Translations under genes and position numbers: made by a program | Part shown: in pieces, positions 29,768-40,541 of the stretch | How positions within the stretch are numbered: the stretch's first letter is position 1 | Layout of the letters: each line of letters opens with the position of its first letter | Notes under the pieces: model-generated | Database searches by the model: none | Told to the model about the DNA's origin: nothing | Seen by the model: only the letters and a program-made list of their open reading frames with translations | From: Allobosea sp. | GTDB lineage: Bacteria > Pseudomonadota > Alphaproteobacteria > Rhizobiales > Beijerinckiaceae | Length of the DNA: 64,000 nucleotides | Reading direction: 5' to 3' | Assembly: GCF_030695125.1 (NCBI RefSeq) | Contig: NZ_JAUYTP010000008.1 | Location: forward strand, 248,001 to 312,000

Positions 29768-30625
29768 TCAGTGCGCGCCGGGCGTGCCGGCCGCCCAGAC
29801 ATAGATCGCGGCGAACAGGAACAGCCAGACCACGTCGACGAAATGCCAGTACCAGGCTGCGAACTCGAAGCCGAGATGCTGGGCCGGCTTGAAGTGGCCG
29901 AGATAGACCCGGTACAGGCAGACCGCCAGGAAGATCGTGCCGATCACCACATGCGCGCCGTGGAAGCCGGTCGCCATGAAGAAGGTCGCGCCGTAGATAT
30001 GGCCGGCGAAGGCGAAGGAGGCGTGCGAGTATTCGTAGATCTGGCAGATCGTGAACAGCACGCCGAGAATGACGGTCAGCCACAGCGCCTGCTTCAGCCC
30101 GGCCCGGTCGTTATGGATCAGGGCGTGGTGGGCCCAGGTCACGGTCGTGCCCGAGGTCAGCAGGATCAGCGTGTTGAGCAGCGGCAGGTGCCAGGGATCG
30201 AAGGTCTGGATGCCGGTCGGGGGCCAGACGCCGCCGGTGAATTCCTTGCGGGTGTAGTTGATGGCCTCGCCGGCGAACAGGCTGGCGTCGAAGAAGGCCC
30301 AGAACCAGGCGACGAAGAACATCACCTCGGAGGCGATGAACATCAGCATGCCGTAGCGGTGATGCATCTGCACGACGCGGGTGTGGTGGCCCTCATGCTC
30401 GGCCTCGCGCACCACATCCATCCACCAGGCGAGGAAGGTGTAGAGCACGCCGAGCGTGCCGATCCCGAAGACGAGCGGGCCGAGCTTCATGCCGCCCAGT
30501 TCCATCGCCTTCATCCACATCACGGCGCCGGTCGCCATGATCGTCGCGCTGGCCGAGCCGACGAGCGGCCACGGGCTCGGATCGACGAGGTGGTAGTCGT
30601 GGTTCTTGGTGTTGGCCCCGGCCAT
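29768..30625 (-). CDS. ctaE: cytochrome c oxidase subunit III
   Basis: YHLVDPSPWPLVGSASA; GFHGAHVVIGT; FAAWYWHFVDVVWLFLF. Confidence 0.96.
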   Translation of the reverse strand: MAGANTKNHDYHLVDPSPWPLVGSASATIMATGAVMWMKAMELGGMKLGPLVFGIGTLGVLYTFLAWWMDVVREAEHEGHHTRVVQMHHRYGMLMFIASEVMFFVAWFWAFFDASLFAGEAINYTRKEFTGGVWPPTGIQTFDPWHLPLLNTLILLTSGTTVTWAHHALIHNDRAGLKQALWLTVILGVLFTICQIYEYSHASFAFAGHIYGATFFMATGFHGAHVVIGTIFLAVCLYRVYLGHFKPAQHLGFEFAAWYWHFVDVVWLFLFAAIYVWAAGTPGAH

Positions 30626-30677
30626 CGTGATCAGTCTCCGCGTCCGACTATGTAGCGCTCGTTTCCGGCGCCGATCT

Positions 30678-31310
30678 CTACAGGTTCGATTTGCCCGCGT
30701 CACCCTTGACGGGGGCTGCTGCACCCTGGGCGAGGGGTTGCCCGCCCTTCGAGGCGAAATAGGTATACGACAAGGTCACCGCCTTGAGCCCGTCGAGTTC
30801 GCGCTTATCGGCGATTTCGGGGTCGATGTAGAACACCACCGGGGCCTCCAGGCTCTCGCCGGGCTGCAGCGTATGCTCGGTGAAGCAGAAGCACTGGATC
30901 TTGACGAAGAAGGCGGCACCCTTGTCAGGCGCGATGTTGTAGCTCGCGATGCCGGTCGAGGGCCGGTCGGTGCGGTTGGTGATCTTGTAGAACACCGTCT
31001 TGGTCTCGCCGACGCGCAGGGTGACCTCGGGGCTTTCGGCCTCGAACTTCCAGCCCAGATTGGGCGCGACATTGGCGTCGAACCGCACCGACATCGTCCG
31101 GTCCAGGATCGTGCTGGCGCCGGCCGTCCCGACCATGGGCGTGCCGCCGAAGCCCGTCACCCGGCAGAACATGTCGTAGAGCGGCACGGCGGCGAAGGAC
31201 AGGCCGGTCATGCCCATCACGACGCCGAGGCACACCAGCACGGTGCGGCTGTTCTTGTGAGACCGCCCCTGCGGCGGCGTCGGTGCGGTTTTCGCAGATA
31301 TGTCCATCAC
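30678..31310 (-). CDS. ctaG: cytochrome c oxidase assembly protein CtaG/Cox11
   Basis: VPLYDMFCRVTGFGGT; FVKIQCFCFTEHTLQPGE. Confidence 0.95.
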   Translation of the reverse strand: MMDISAKTAPTPPQGRSHKNSRTVLVCLGVVMGMTGLSFAAVPLYDMFCRVTGFGGTPMVGTAGASTILDRTMSVRFDANVAPNLGWKFEAESPEVTLRVGETKTVFYKITNRTDRPSTGIASYNIAPDKGAAFFVKIQCFCFTEHTLQPGESLEAPVVFYIDPEIADKRELDGLKAVTLSYTYFASKGGQPLAQGAAAPVKGDAGKSNL

Positions 31311-31480
31311 AGCGGCCTGTTGAGGATGGCGGGACCCGTCTTGACCAACGTTACGATGAAGAAAAACACCACGAGCCCACCGAGCACGAGTGCGAGTGCG
31401 ATCGAACGACGGCGGCGGCGCGCCATGTCCTCCGGCGAAAAGGCCGCGGGGACGATGGGCTGCTTGACGGGTTCGGTCAT
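31307..31480 (-). CDS. small single-TM protein in cox operon (CoxF-like)
   Basis: 57 aa: [57 protein letters not shown]; overlaps ctaG start and ctaB end by 4 nt. Confidence 0.8.
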   Translation of the reverse strand: MTEPVKQPIVPAAFSPEDMARRRRRSIALALVLGGLVVFFFIVTLVKTGPAILNRPL

Positions 31481-32451
31481 CCGATCACCTTGGGCAGCGC
31501 CCACATCAGGCCGAGGCCGTTCTCGACCAGCAGGACGGCAAAGAGACCGAACAGATACAGGATCGAAAAGCCGAACAGGCGGTAGCAGGCCTTGGTCGCG
31601 GCCTCGCCCTCGGTCGTCCGCCAGACGCGAATGGAGAGCGCGATCATCACCAGCCCGGTCGCGATCGAGACGATGAGATAGGCCAGCCCGCCGAAGCCCA
31701 TCAGGGCGGGCAGCACGGCGACCGGGGCCATCGCCAGCGTGTACAGCACGATCTGGCGGCGCGTCGCGGCGGGGCCTGCGGCGTTGGGCATCATCGGGAT
31801 GCCGGCGCGGCCGTAATCGGCCGCCTTGACCAGCGCCAGCGCCCAGAAATGCGGCGGCGTCCACAGGAATATGATCGCAAACAGCACGATCGAATGAATG
31901 CCGAGATCGCCGGTGACGACCGCCTCGCCGATCATCGGCGGAAAGGCGCCCGCCGCACCGCCGATGACGATGTTCTGCGGCGTCCAGCGCTTCAGCCACA
32001 TCGAATAGACCACGGCGTAGAAGAAGATCGTGAAGGCGAGCATCGCCGCCGAGAGCAGATTGGCGACCAGCCCCAGCACGATCACCGACCCGACCGACAG
32101 CGTCAGCCCGAAGGCGAGCGCCTCCGAGGGCAGCACGCGGCCCGCCGGAATCGGGCGCTTGGCGGTGCGGCTCATCAATTGGTCGATGTCGGCGTCGTAC
32201 CACATGTTGAGGCAGCCCGACGCGCCGGCGCCCACGGCGATTGCCAGCAGGGCCGCGAACGCGATCACCGGATGCACCGAGCCCGGCGCGGTCGCCATGC
32301 CGGCCATCGCCGTGATCACGACCAGCGACATCACGCGCGGCTTGAGCAGCGCAAAGAAATCGCGCGCCTCCCCGGTGGAGGTCAGCGTGGCGCTATCGGT
32401 CTGGGTGTCGAAAGCAGCAGACATCGGCTTTGTGGTCTCGATTCCCGTCAA
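31477..32451 (-). CDS. ctaB: protoheme IX farnesyltransferase (heme o synthase)
   Basis: [37 protein letters not shown]. Confidence 0.95.
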   Translation of the reverse strand: MTGIETTKPMSAAFDTQTDSATLTSTGEARDFFALLKPRVMSLVVITAMAGMATAPGSVHPVIAFAALLAIAVGAGASGCLNMWYDADIDQLMSRTAKRPIPAGRVLPSEALAFGLTLSVGSVIVLGLVANLLSAAMLAFTIFFYAVVYSMWLKRWTPQNIVIGGAAGAFPPMIGEAVVTGDLGIHSIVLFAIIFLWTPPHFWALALVKAADYGRAGIPMMPNAAGPAATRRQIVLYTLAMAPVAVLPALMGFGGLAYLIVSIATGLVMIALSIRVWRTTEGEAATKACYRLFGFSILYLFGLFAVLLVENGLGLMWALPKVIG

Positions 32452-32570
32452 CGCGTCGGATGCGCGTTCCGGTCAGGTTCAGCGGCATTGGCCGCCCGTC
32501 TCCGGAACGCCTGCGCGAGGCGCTCGGGGGAGGGGCGGCGGCGGGCCCTGGGGCCCGCCGCCTGTGACGA

Positions 32571-34202
32571 TCAGTGGTCCGAGCCGGCGATGCGCGGCAG
32601 CGTCTCGAACTGGTGGAAGGGCGGCGGCGAGGACAGCGTCCACTCCAGCGTGGTGGCGCCTTCGCCCCACGGATTGTCGCCGGCGAGCTCCTTGCGGGTG
32701 AAGGCGACATAGAGGCCGTAGAAGAAGATCAGCAGGCCGCCGGCGAAGATGTAGGAGCCGATCGACGACCAGTAGTGCCAGCCCGCGAAGGCGTCGGGAT
32801 AGTCCACATAGTGACGCGGCATGCCGGCCAGCCCGAGGAAGTGCTGCGGGAAGAACAGCAGGTTCGAGCCGAAGAAGGCCACCCAGAAATGCAGCTTTCC
32901 GATCCAGTCCGGGATGATGTAGCCGCTCATCTTCGGGAACCAGTAGTAGAAGCCGGCGAAGATGCCGAACACGGCGCCCAGCGACAGCACGTAGTGGAAA
33001 TGCGCCACGACGTAGTAGGTCGCATGCAGCGAGCGATCGACGCCGGCATTGGCCAGCACGACGCCGGTGACGCCGCCGACTGTGAACAGGAAGATGAAGC
33101 CGATCGCCCAGACCATCGGCGCGGTAAAGCGAATCGAGCCGCCCCACATCGTCGCGATCCAGGAGAAGATCTTGATGCCGGTCGGCACCGCGATGACCAT
33201 CGTCGCGAACACGAAATAGCGCTGCGTGTTGAGCGACAGGCCGGCGGTGTACATGTGGTGCGCCCACACGATGAAGCCGACGACGCCGATCGCCACCATG
33301 GCGTAGGCCATGCCGAGATAGCCGAAGATCGGCTTGCGCGAGAAGGTCGAGATGATGTGGCTGATGATGCCGAAGGCCGGCAGGATCATGATGTAGACTT
33401 CCGGGTGCCCGAAGAACCAGAACAGGTGCTGGTACAGGATCGGGTCGCCGCCGCCGGCCGGGTCGTAGAAGGTCGTGCCGAAGTTGCGGTCGGTCAGCAG
33501 CATGGTGATCGCGCCCGCCAGAACCGGCAGCGCCAGCAGCAGCAGGAAGGCCGTCACCAGCACGCCCCAGGCGAACAGCGGCATCTTGTGCATGGTCATG
33601 CCGGGCGCGCGCATGTTCAGGATCGTGGTGATGAAGTTGATCGCGCCGAGGATCGAGGCCGCACCCGCCAGGTGCAGCGCGAAGATGCCGAAATCCACCG
33701 CCGGGCCCGGATGTCCGGAGGATGAGAAGGGCGGATAGATCGTCCAGCCGGTTCCGACGCCCTTGGCGCCCGGGGCGCCGTCCATGAACATCGACATGAT
33801 CAGCAGGATGAAGGCGGCGACCGTCAGCCAGAACGAGACGTTGTTCATGCGCGGGAACGCCATGTCCGGCGCGCCGATCATCAGCGGCACGAACCAGTTG
33901 CCGAAGCCGCCGATGACGGCGGGCATGACCATGAAGAAGATCATGATCAGGCCGTGGCCGGTGACGAAGACGTTGTAGCTCTGGCCGTTGGCGAAGATCT
34001 GCAGGCCCGGCTGCTGCAACTCGATGCGCATCATGATCGAGAGGAAACCGCCGACCAGCCCCGCCACGATCGAGAAGATCAGGTAGAGCGTGCCGATATC
34101 CTTGTGGTTGGTCGACATCAGCCAACGGCGCCACCCGGTCGGGTGGGCATGTTCGGCGTCGTGATGTCCGTGGGCGGGAGCGTGCGGAGCCGCTGTTGCC
34201 AT
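32571..34202 (-). CDS. ctaD: cytochrome c oxidase subunit I
   Basis: [39 protein letters not shown]. Confidence 0.97.
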   Translation of the reverse strand: MATAAPHAPAHGHHDAEHAHPTGWRRWLMSTNHKDIGTLYLIFSIVAGLVGGFLSIMMRIELQQPGLQIFANGQSYNVFVTGHGLIMIFFMVMPAVIGGFGNWFVPLMIGAPDMAFPRMNNVSFWLTVAAFILLIMSMFMDGAPGAKGVGTGWTIYPPFSSSGHPGPAVDFGIFALHLAGAASILGAINFITTILNMRAPGMTMHKMPLFAWGVLVTAFLLLLALPVLAGAITMLLTDRNFGTTFYDPAGGGDPILYQHLFWFFGHPEVYIMILPAFGIISHIISTFSRKPIFGYLGMAYAMVAIGVVGFIVWAHHMYTAGLSLNTQRYFVFATMVIAVPTGIKIFSWIATMWGGSIRFTAPMVWAIGFIFLFTVGGVTGVVLANAGVDRSLHATYYVVAHFHYVLSLGAVFGIFAGFYYWFPKMSGYIIPDWIGKLHFWVAFFGSNLLFFPQHFLGLAGMPRHYVDYPDAFAGWHYWSSIGSYIFAGGLLIFFYGLYVAFTRKELAGDNPWGEGATTLEWTLSSPPPFHQFETLPRIAGSDH

Positions 34203-34286
34203 CGCCTTGGTCTCCTCGTGCGAAATCGGTTCGCGACAGTCAGTCAAATCGGGGTCGATGCGGGCATCGCCCGCATGATGGGAAGG

Positions 34287-35195
34287 CTACTGGCCGGCGA
34301 CCGCGACCTTGCCGGCCGCGTCGCCGGCATTGGCGAATTTCTGCTTCGATTCGGCCAGCCACGCGGTGTAGCGCTCCTGGCTGACGACGCGGAAGGCGAT
34401 CGGCATGTAGGCGTGATTCTGCCCGCAGATGAACGAGCACTGGCCGTAATAGATGCCTTCGCGATCGGCCTTGAACCAGGTTTCGTTCAGGCGGCCGGGG
34501 ATGGCGTCGATCTTGATGCCGAAGGACGGCACGGTGAACTTGTGGATCACGTCGGCGGCGGTGACCTGGACGCGAACGATCTTGCCGACCGGCACCAGGG
34601 CCTCGTTGTCGACGGCGAGCAGGCGAGGCGCCTCTGCGGCGGCGATCTTGTTGCCCGCGATCGCCTCGGCGCGCTGCTTCTCGTCGAGCATCAGCGAATC
34701 GAAGGTGAAGGCGGCGCCGTCCTGCGGGTACTCATAGGACCAGTACCACTGCTTGCCGGTCACCTTCACGGTGATGTCGGCCTGCGGGATTTCGAGCTGG
34801 AGCTTGAGCAGCCGGAAGGACGGGATGGCGATGACGACCAGGATCAGCACCGGAACGACCGTCCAGGCGACCTCGAGCAGCGCGTTATGCGTCGTCTTCG
34901 ACGGGGTCGGGTTGGCCTTCTCGTTGAAGCGCCAGGCCACATAGATCAGCAGCCCCAGCACGAAAATCGTGATCGCGAAGATGATGACGTTCAGCCAGTC
35001 GCTGAACCAGCGGATATAGGCGGCGACTTCGGTCGCGGCGCCCTGCAGGTTGAGCTGCCACGGGCTCGGCATGCCGGTCCCGGCGGTGGCGACGTCGGGA
35101 AGCAGCGTCGTCGCGCAGACGGCGAGGGCCGATGCGGCCACGGTGGCTAAGGTCCTGCTCATAAATCGCATCGATCCGACATAGCTCCTCATCAC
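34287..35195 (-). CDS. ctaC: cytochrome c oxidase subunit II
   Basis: TGKQWYWSYEYP; CuA-site YYGQCSFICGQNHAYMPI; start uncertain. Confidence 0.95.
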   Translation of the reverse strand: MMRSYVGSMRFMSRTLATVAASALAVCATTLLPDVATAGTGMPSPWQLNLQGAATEVAAYIRWFSDWLNVIIFAITIFVLGLLIYVAWRFNEKANPTPSKTTHNALLEVAWTVVPVLILVVIAIPSFRLLKLQLEIPQADITVKVTGKQWYWSYEYPQDGAAFTFDSLMLDEKQRAEAIAGNKIAAAEAPRLLAVDNEALVPVGKIVRVQVTAADVIHKFTVPSFGIKIDAIPGRLNETWFKADREGIYYGQCSFICGQNHAYMPIAFRVVSQERYTAWLAESKQKFANAGDAAGKVAVAGQ

Positions 35196-35297
35196 GCCGC
35201 GCCCGGGCAGTGTGCTTTGGCATCCCCCGGGATGTCCGTCGCCCGCTTCAACCCATGCACGACCATTGCGACCGCGAGGTCACCTTGCTCTTCGGGA

Positions 35298-35311
35298 TTG
35301 CGATAAATCAA
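35298..35311. promoter_or_regulatory. FNR/FixK-like site upstream of ctaC
   Basis: TTGC-GATAAA-TCAA, matches TTG(A/C)-N6-(T/G)CAA; about 100 bp from the annotated ctaC start. Confidence 0.4.
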
Positions 35312-35580
35312 AGATCACGCTTGCGCCAGAGGGGCAATGCGAGGCGCCGACGCATCCTATGCGGCATAATCGCGCGAGATCGAGCCCGCCGCGACGGGTG
35401 ACGAGCGGGCTGCGCCTTGACAGGGCGGAGCCTGCATGGTCCCAACGCAATCGATTGATCAGCCGCGGCGGGCTTCCCTTTGCGGGGTCGCCATGATGCC
35501 CCAATCCTCCTCATAGACATGCGAGGCGGGATATGGAGGCGGGCCCGGCATAAGTCCGCCGGTTTGGAGGAAACGCAGCG

Positions 35581-36090
35581 ATGGGTAGGATCATCGGACC
35601 TGTCTGCGCCGCCGCGCTGTCGCTGGCCGCCATGGGCATGACGGCCGGCACGGCGCTGGCGCAGGGCGCCGTCAAGTCGACGCATGGCGACTGGCAGATG
35701 CGCTGCGAGGTGCCGCCCGGCGCCAAGACCGAGCAATGCGCGCTCGTCCAGAACGTCGCGGCCGAGGACCGGCCGAACCTGACGCTGCTCGTGATCGTGC
35801 TCAAGACCGCCGATCAGAAGAGCCGGCTCCTGCGCGTGGTCGCCCCGCTCGGCGTGCTGCTGCCGTCGGGGCTCGGCCTCAAGATCGACGACAAGGACAT
35901 CGGCCGCGCCGGCTTCGTGCGCTGCCTGACCACCGGCTGTGTCGCCGAGGTGGTGATGGACGACACGCTGCTCGGGCAGCTCAAGGGCGGCAAGAGCGCC
36001 ACCTTCATCGTGTTTCAGACGCCGGAAGAGGGGGTGGGCGTTCCCGTCTCCCTCAACGGCTTTGGCCCCGGCGTGGAGACCCTGCCGTGA
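35581..36090 (+). CDS. invasion-associated locus B (IalB) family protein
   Basis: Signal peptide; THGDWQMRCEVPPGAKTEQCALVQ. Confidence 0.9.
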   Translation: MGRIIGPVCAAALSLAAMGMTAGTALAQGAVKSTHGDWQMRCEVPPGAKTEQCALVQNVAAEDRPNLTLLVIVLKTADQKSRLLRVVAPLGVLLPSGLGLKIDDKDIGRAGFVRCLTTGCVAEVVMDDTLLGQLKGGKSATFIVFQTPEEGVGVPVSLNGFGPGVETLP

Positions 36091-36692
36091 GTGATGCGCT
36101 TTTTCGTCGGCCCAGCCTGCTGGCCGTCCCTTTCCTCTGCCTCGGCCTCGCCGGCTGCGGTTCGTCGGGCTCGTCCTCGGGGCAGCCGAGCGCGATGCAG
36201 ACGTTCGGCAACGTCGTGATGTTCCAGTCGACGACGCCTCCGCCGGCCGACCAACTGCCGAAGGACGAGGAGGATGAGCGCCTGATCTGCCCGGAGGTGG
36301 TCATCGCCGATGGCGGCGCCGCGGTGCGAGCCCAGTCCGGCCAGGACAGTGGCGGCCTGCGCCACCAGATCTCGATCCTGAACGTTGCGCGCGAATGCAC
36401 GCCCACCGGCAATGGCGGCTATCGCCTCAAGGTCGGCGTCGAAGGCCGCATCCTGCTCGGCCCCGCCGGCGGCCCCGGCACCTATGGCGCGACGCTGACG
36501 ACGCTCGTCACCCGCGGCACGACGCAGATCGCCCGCCGCAGCGCGCGCGTCGGCGGCACGGTCGCATTGGGGCAGGGCGGCACCGATTTCTCGCATGTCG
36601 AGGACGGCATCGTGGTCCCCGCCGGTCGCGGCGAGGTCGAGATCATCGTCGGCCTCGGCGCTGGCGCGGCCATGCCGGCGCGTCGGCGCTGA
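36087..36692 (+). CDS. hypothetical lipoprotein (GTG start)
   Basis: Lipobox LGLAGCGSSG; GTGA overlap with upstream ialB-like gene. Confidence 0.7.
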   Translation: MSDALFRRPSLLAVPFLCLGLAGCGSSGSSSGQPSAMQTFGNVVMFQSTTPPPADQLPKDEEDERLICPEVVIADGGAAVRAQSGQDSGGLRHQISILNVARECTPTGNGGYRLKVGVEGRILLGPAGGPGTYGATLTTLVTRGTTQIARRSARVGGTVALGQGGTDFSHVEDGIVVPAGRGEVEIIVGLGAGAAMPARRR

Positions 36693-36854
36693 GCAGCGGA
36701 AAGCCGCGGCAAGACCTGATTGCCTCCCACCGCAAGCGGGGGAGGGAATTCGAAGCCTGCGCTGCAAAGAGTCGCGCGGGTTGCCTGTTAAGAAGGCAGC
36801 GCCGCGATTGACTTGGGCGGGGCGTCTAGTATCTCTGCCCCCAGCCGCAACATC

Positions 36855-37055
36855 CCCGCGGGAGAGACCGGGACTGGTTCAGGCCAGACCCGGCGCCGAA
36901 GGCGCAACCGCCCCGGAAACGCTCAGGCAAACGGACCGCGTGGGAACTGGCACTCTGGAAAGCGGCGGGAGAAATCCCGTCCACCGACGGGTGTAACCTG
37001 TCCGGCGCCACCATGCCGGCTCGGGGAAATCTCTCAGGTTCCAAGACAGAGGGGG
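36855..37055 (+). ncRNA. tandem glycine riboswitch controlling the gcv operon
   Basis: Two aptamer-like segments: cgcgggagagacc...gcgccgaaggcgcaa...cgctcaggcaaacggaccgcg...actctgga and gcgggagaaatcccgtccaccgacgggtgtaacc...ctctcaggttccaagacagagggg; immediately upstream of gcvT. Confidence 0.92.
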
Positions 37056-37110
37056 CGCGTTCCGGACACATCCGTCCGGGGCTTGCGCTCGACTCTGGAA
37101 GGGGCCGTCG

Positions 37111-38268
37111 ATGGATGCCGCTGTTGCCGATGCCGGGGCTTCGCCCGAGGCCATCGTACTCAAGACCCCCCTCCATGCCCGCCATGTCGCGCTCGGCGCC
37201 CGCATGGTGCCCTTCGCCGGCTACGACATGCCGGTGCAGTACCCCACTGGCATCCTGACCGAGCACAACTGGACCCGCGAGAAGGCCGGTCTCTTCGACG
37301 TCTCGCATATGGGCCAGTGCTTCCTGGTCGGCCCCGATCACGAGACCACGGCGCGCGCCCTCGAGGCGCTGATTCCCGCCGATATCGTCAATCTCGCGCC
37401 GGGCAAGCAGCGCTATTCGCAGCTCCTGAACGAGGAGGGCGGCATTCTCGACGATCTGATGGTGACGCGCTCGATCGATCCCGACGAGGACGGCGCGCTC
37501 TATCTCGTCGTCAACGCCGCCTGCAAGACGGACGACTACGCCCATATCGAGGCGCGCCTGCCGGCAAACGTGAAGCTGATCCGGGCCGAGCATCGCGGCC
37601 TGATCGCGATCCAGGGCCCGGCGGCCGAAGCGGCGCTGGCCGCGATCGCCCCCGAGGCCCGCGAGATGGCCTTCATGACCTCGCGCACCATGAAGGTCGC
37701 CGGCATCAAGGCCAATGTCAGCCGTTCCGGCTACACCGGCGAGGACGGCTACGAGATTTCGGCCGCAGCCACCAAGATCGGCGAGATCTGGGACACGCTG
37801 CTGCTCGACGCCACGGTCAAGCCGATCGGGCTTGGCGCGCGTGATTCGCTGCGGCTGGAAGCCGGCCTGTGCCTCTACGGGCACGACATCGACACCACGA
37901 CATCCCCCGTCGAGGCCGCGCTGACCTGGTCGATCCAGAAGCGCCGCCGCGAGGAGGGGGGCTTCCCCGGTGCCGCCCGCATCCAGCGCGAATTTGCCGA
38001 GGGCGTCGGCCGCGTCCGCGTCGGCCTGCTGCCGGAAGGCCGGGCTCCCGCTCGCGAGGGCGCCGAGATCGCCACCCCCGAGGGCGAGATCGTCGGCAAG
38101 GTCACCTCCGGGGGCTTCGGCCCGACGCTGAACGCCCCCTGCGCCATGGGCTATGTCGCCAAGGCGCACAGCGCGCCGGGCACCCCGCTCCACCTGATCG
38201 TGCGCGGCAAGCCTCTGCCGGCCGTCGTGGCGGCGATGCCCTTCGTCCCCAACGGCTACAAGCGCTGA
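37111..38268 (+). CDS. gcvT: glycine cleavage system aminomethyltransferase T
   Basis: MVPFAGYDMPVQYPTGILTEHNWTREKAGLFDVSHMGQ. Confidence 0.96.
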   Translation: MDAAVADAGASPEAIVLKTPLHARHVALGARMVPFAGYDMPVQYPTGILTEHNWTREKAGLFDVSHMGQCFLVGPDHETTARALEALIPADIVNLAPGKQRYSQLLNEEGGILDDLMVTRSIDPDEDGALYLVVNAACKTDDYAHIEARLPANVKLIRAEHRGLIAIQGPAAEAALAAIAPEAREMAFMTSRTMKVAGIKANVSRSGYTGEDGYEISAAATKIGEIWDTLLLDATVKPIGLGARDSLRLEAGLCLYGHDIDTTTSPVEAALTWSIQKRRREEGGFPGAARIQREFAEGVGRVRVGLLPEGRAPAREGAEIATPEGEIVGKVTSGGFGPTLNAPCAMGYVAKAHSAPGTPLHLIVRGKPLPAVVAAMPFVPNGYKR

Positions 38269-38304
38269 ACCTCACCCCGTTTTCTGTTCCCGGAGACTGA
38301 ACTC

Positions 38305-38679
38305 ATGTCCGAGACCCGCTACACCAAGGACCACGAATACATCCGCATCGAGGGCGATACCGGCATCGTCGGCATCACCGACTTCGCCCAGGGCCAGCTC
38401 GGCGACGTCGTCTTCGTCGAATTGCCCAGCCTCGGAAAGACCGTCGCCAAGGGCGGCGAGGCGGCCGTGGTCGAGAGCGTGAAGGCGGCCTCCGAGGTCT
38501 ACGCGCCGGTCTCCGGCGAGGTCGTGGCCGTCAACAGCGAACTCGAAGGCGCGCCCGGCACGGTCAACGAGGATCCCTCCGGCAAGGGCTGGTTCCTGAA
38601 GCTCAAGCTCAGCGACGCCGCCGAGCTGGAGGGCCTGATGAGCGAGGCCGAGTACCAGAACTACCTCAAGACGCTGTGA
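38305..38679 (+). CDS. gcvH: glycine cleavage system H protein
   Basis: [36 protein letters not shown]; lipoyl site [11 protein letters not shown]. Confidence 0.97.
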   Translation: MSETRYTKDHEYIRIEGDTGIVGITDFAQGQLGDVVFVELPSLGKTVAKGGEAAVVESVKAASEVYAPVSGEVVAVNSELEGAPGTVNEDPSGKGWFLKLKLSDAAELEGLMSEAEYQNYLKTL

Positions 38680-38695
38680 GCCGAACCTCCCCGTC

Positions 38696-38781
38696 ATTCT
38701 CGGACGCAGCGAAGCGGAGATCCGAGAATCTCGTGAGGAGAGGGCACTGGTTGAAGAGATGCTCGGGTCAGGCCCGAGCAT
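38696..38781. repeat. intergenic palindromic element in gcvH-gcvPA spacer
   Basis: attctcgga...tccgagaat and atgctcggg tcag gcccgagcat hairpins. Confidence 0.65.
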
Positions 38782-38802
38782 GACGCCATTCGAGGAAAAC
38801 CC

Positions 38803-40143
38803 ATGCGCTATCTCCCCCTGACCGACACCGACCGCGAGGACATGCTCGCCCGCATCGGCGTCGCGGATGTCGATGCCCTGTTCTCCGACGTGCCGGCCGA
38901 CAAGTTGCTGAAGGCGCCCGTCGATCTGCCGCGTGCCCGGGGCGAGCTCGAAGTCGAGCGCATCATGGCCAAGATGTCGGCCCGCAACGTCGCGGCCTCC
39001 TCAGTGCCCTTCTTCGTCGGCGCCGGTGCCTACAAGCACCATGTCCCGGCGACGGTCGACCATCTGATCCAGCGCTCGGAATTCCTGACAAGCTACACGC
39101 CCTACCAGCCCGAGATCGCGCAAGGGACCCTGCAATATCTCTTCGAATTCCAGACGCAGGTCGCGGCGCTGACCGGCATGGATGTCGCCAACGCCTCGAT
39201 GTATGACGGCTCGACCGGCACCGGCGAGGCCGTGCTGATGGCGCACCGCGTCACCAAGCGCAAAAAGGCCGTGCTGTCGGGCGGCCTCCACCCGCACTAT
39301 GCCGATGTCGTGCGCACGCTGTCGGAGATGGCGAGCGACACGGTCGTCTCGCTGCCGCCCGATGTGACGGCCGGCGAGGACATCCTCGCCCAGATCGATG
39401 ACGAGACCTCCTGCGTCGTCGTCCAGAATCCCGACGTCTTCGGCAATCTGCGCGACCTGAAGCCGATCGCCGCCAAGGCCCATGCCCATGGCGCGCTGCT
39501 GATCGCGGTCTTCACCGAGGTCGTCTCGCTGGGCGCCATCGAGCCGCCGGGCGCGCAGGACGCCGACATCGTCGTCGGCGAGGGCCAGTCGATCGGCAAT
39601 GCCCTGAACTTCGGCGGCCCCTATGTCGGGCTCTTCGCCGCCAAGTCGAAATACATCCGCCAGATGCCGGGCCGGCTCTGCGGCGAGACGGTCGATGCCG
39701 CCGGCCAGCGCGGCTTCGTGCTGACGCTCTCGACGCGCGAGCAGCATATCCGCAGGGACAAGGCGACCTCGAACATCTGCACGAATTCCGGCCTCTGCTG
39801 CCTGGCCTTCACCATCCATATGACGTTGCTCGGCCAGACGGGGCTGGAGCGCCTCGCTGAGGTCAACCACGCCAATGCCGTGGCGCTCGCCGACGCGCTG
39901 GCCGGTGTGAAGGGCGTGTCTGTGCTCAACGACAGCTTCTTCAACGAGTTCACCGTGAAGCTGCCCAGGCCGGCGGCCGATGTGGTCGAAGCGCTCGCAG
40001 CGAAGGGCATTCTCGGCGGCGTGCCGGTGTCGCGCCTGCTGCCGCAGGCGGGGCTCGACGACCTGCTCCTGATCGCTTCGACCGAAGTCAACACGAACGA
40101 GGATCGGGCGGCCTTCGTGGCGGCGCTCGCGGAGGTGCTGTGA
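38803..40143 (+). CDS. gcvPA: glycine dehydrogenase (aminomethyl-transferring) subunit 1
   Basis: [63 protein letters not shown]. Confidence 0.96.
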   Translation: MRYLPLTDTDREDMLARIGVADVDALFSDVPADKLLKAPVDLPRARGELEVERIMAKMSARNVAASSVPFFVGAGAYKHHVPATVDHLIQRSEFLTSYTPYQPEIAQGTLQYLFEFQTQVAALTGMDVANASMYDGSTGTGEAVLMAHRVTKRKKAVLSGGLHPHYADVVRTLSEMASDTVVSLPPDVTAGEDILAQIDDETSCVVVQNPDVFGNLRDLKPIAAKAHAHGALLIAVFTEVVSLGAIEPPGAQDADIVVGEGQSIGNALNFGGPYVGLFAAKSKYIRQMPGRLCGETVDAAGQRGFVLTLSTREQHIRRDKATSNICTNSGLCCLAFTIHMTLLGQTGLERLAEVNHANAVALADALAGVKGVSVLNDSFFNEFTVKLPRPAADVVEALAAKGILGGVPVSRLLPQAGLDDLLLIASTEVNTNEDRAAFVAALAEVL

Positions 40144-40541
40144 TGGCACTGGATAATCGAGAAATACTAATCGATTTTACATCGAAAAAGACTCCGGAAG
40201 CCTGGAAAAATTTAGTAATCGATTTTTCCTATAATTTTACCGACATGTACTTCAAGTTAATCGGATGGTTAATTGCTTTGTCGGCGCTCTTATTGTTATT
40301 TTCTAGGACAAAATCAATATTAATATTAGCAATATACATGATAGGTCAGTCGCTAGTAATATTATTTTTATATAATTTGTTTATAAATAGACTGACAATT
40401 AAGGTTTCTTCGTCGAACGATAATATAAATTTGGTATTAACGGTATTTATAGGGTTAATTGGTGCGGCTGCTTCGGTGTTCGTTCCGTTGAAAATCCTGT
40501 CGTATTTCGCGATGGCTCAAATCGTGCCGACTTCAAAGTAG
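40143..40541 (+). CDS. AT-rich orphan membrane protein inserted between gcvPA and gcvPB
   Basis: TGATG overlap with gcvPA stop; 132 aa, 3-4 hydrophobic segments; extremely AT-rich against a GC-rich background; no recognised family. Confidence 0.7.
   Translation: MALDNREILIDFTSKKTPEAWKNLVIDFSYNFTDMYFKLIGWLIALSALLLLFSRTKSILILAIYMIGQSLVILFLYNLFINRLTIKVSSSNDNINLVLTVFIGLIGAAASVFVPLKILSYFAMAQIVPTSK

Noticed and set aside
31307-31480. 57-aa ORF between ctaG and ctaB as a new small protein
   Set aside because: Matches the position and style of the known CoxF-like small protein of alphaproteobacterial cox operons
32479-34134. 551-aa minus-strand ORF overlapping ctaD
   Set aside because: Alternate frame of ctaD; the true frame gives canonical subunit I
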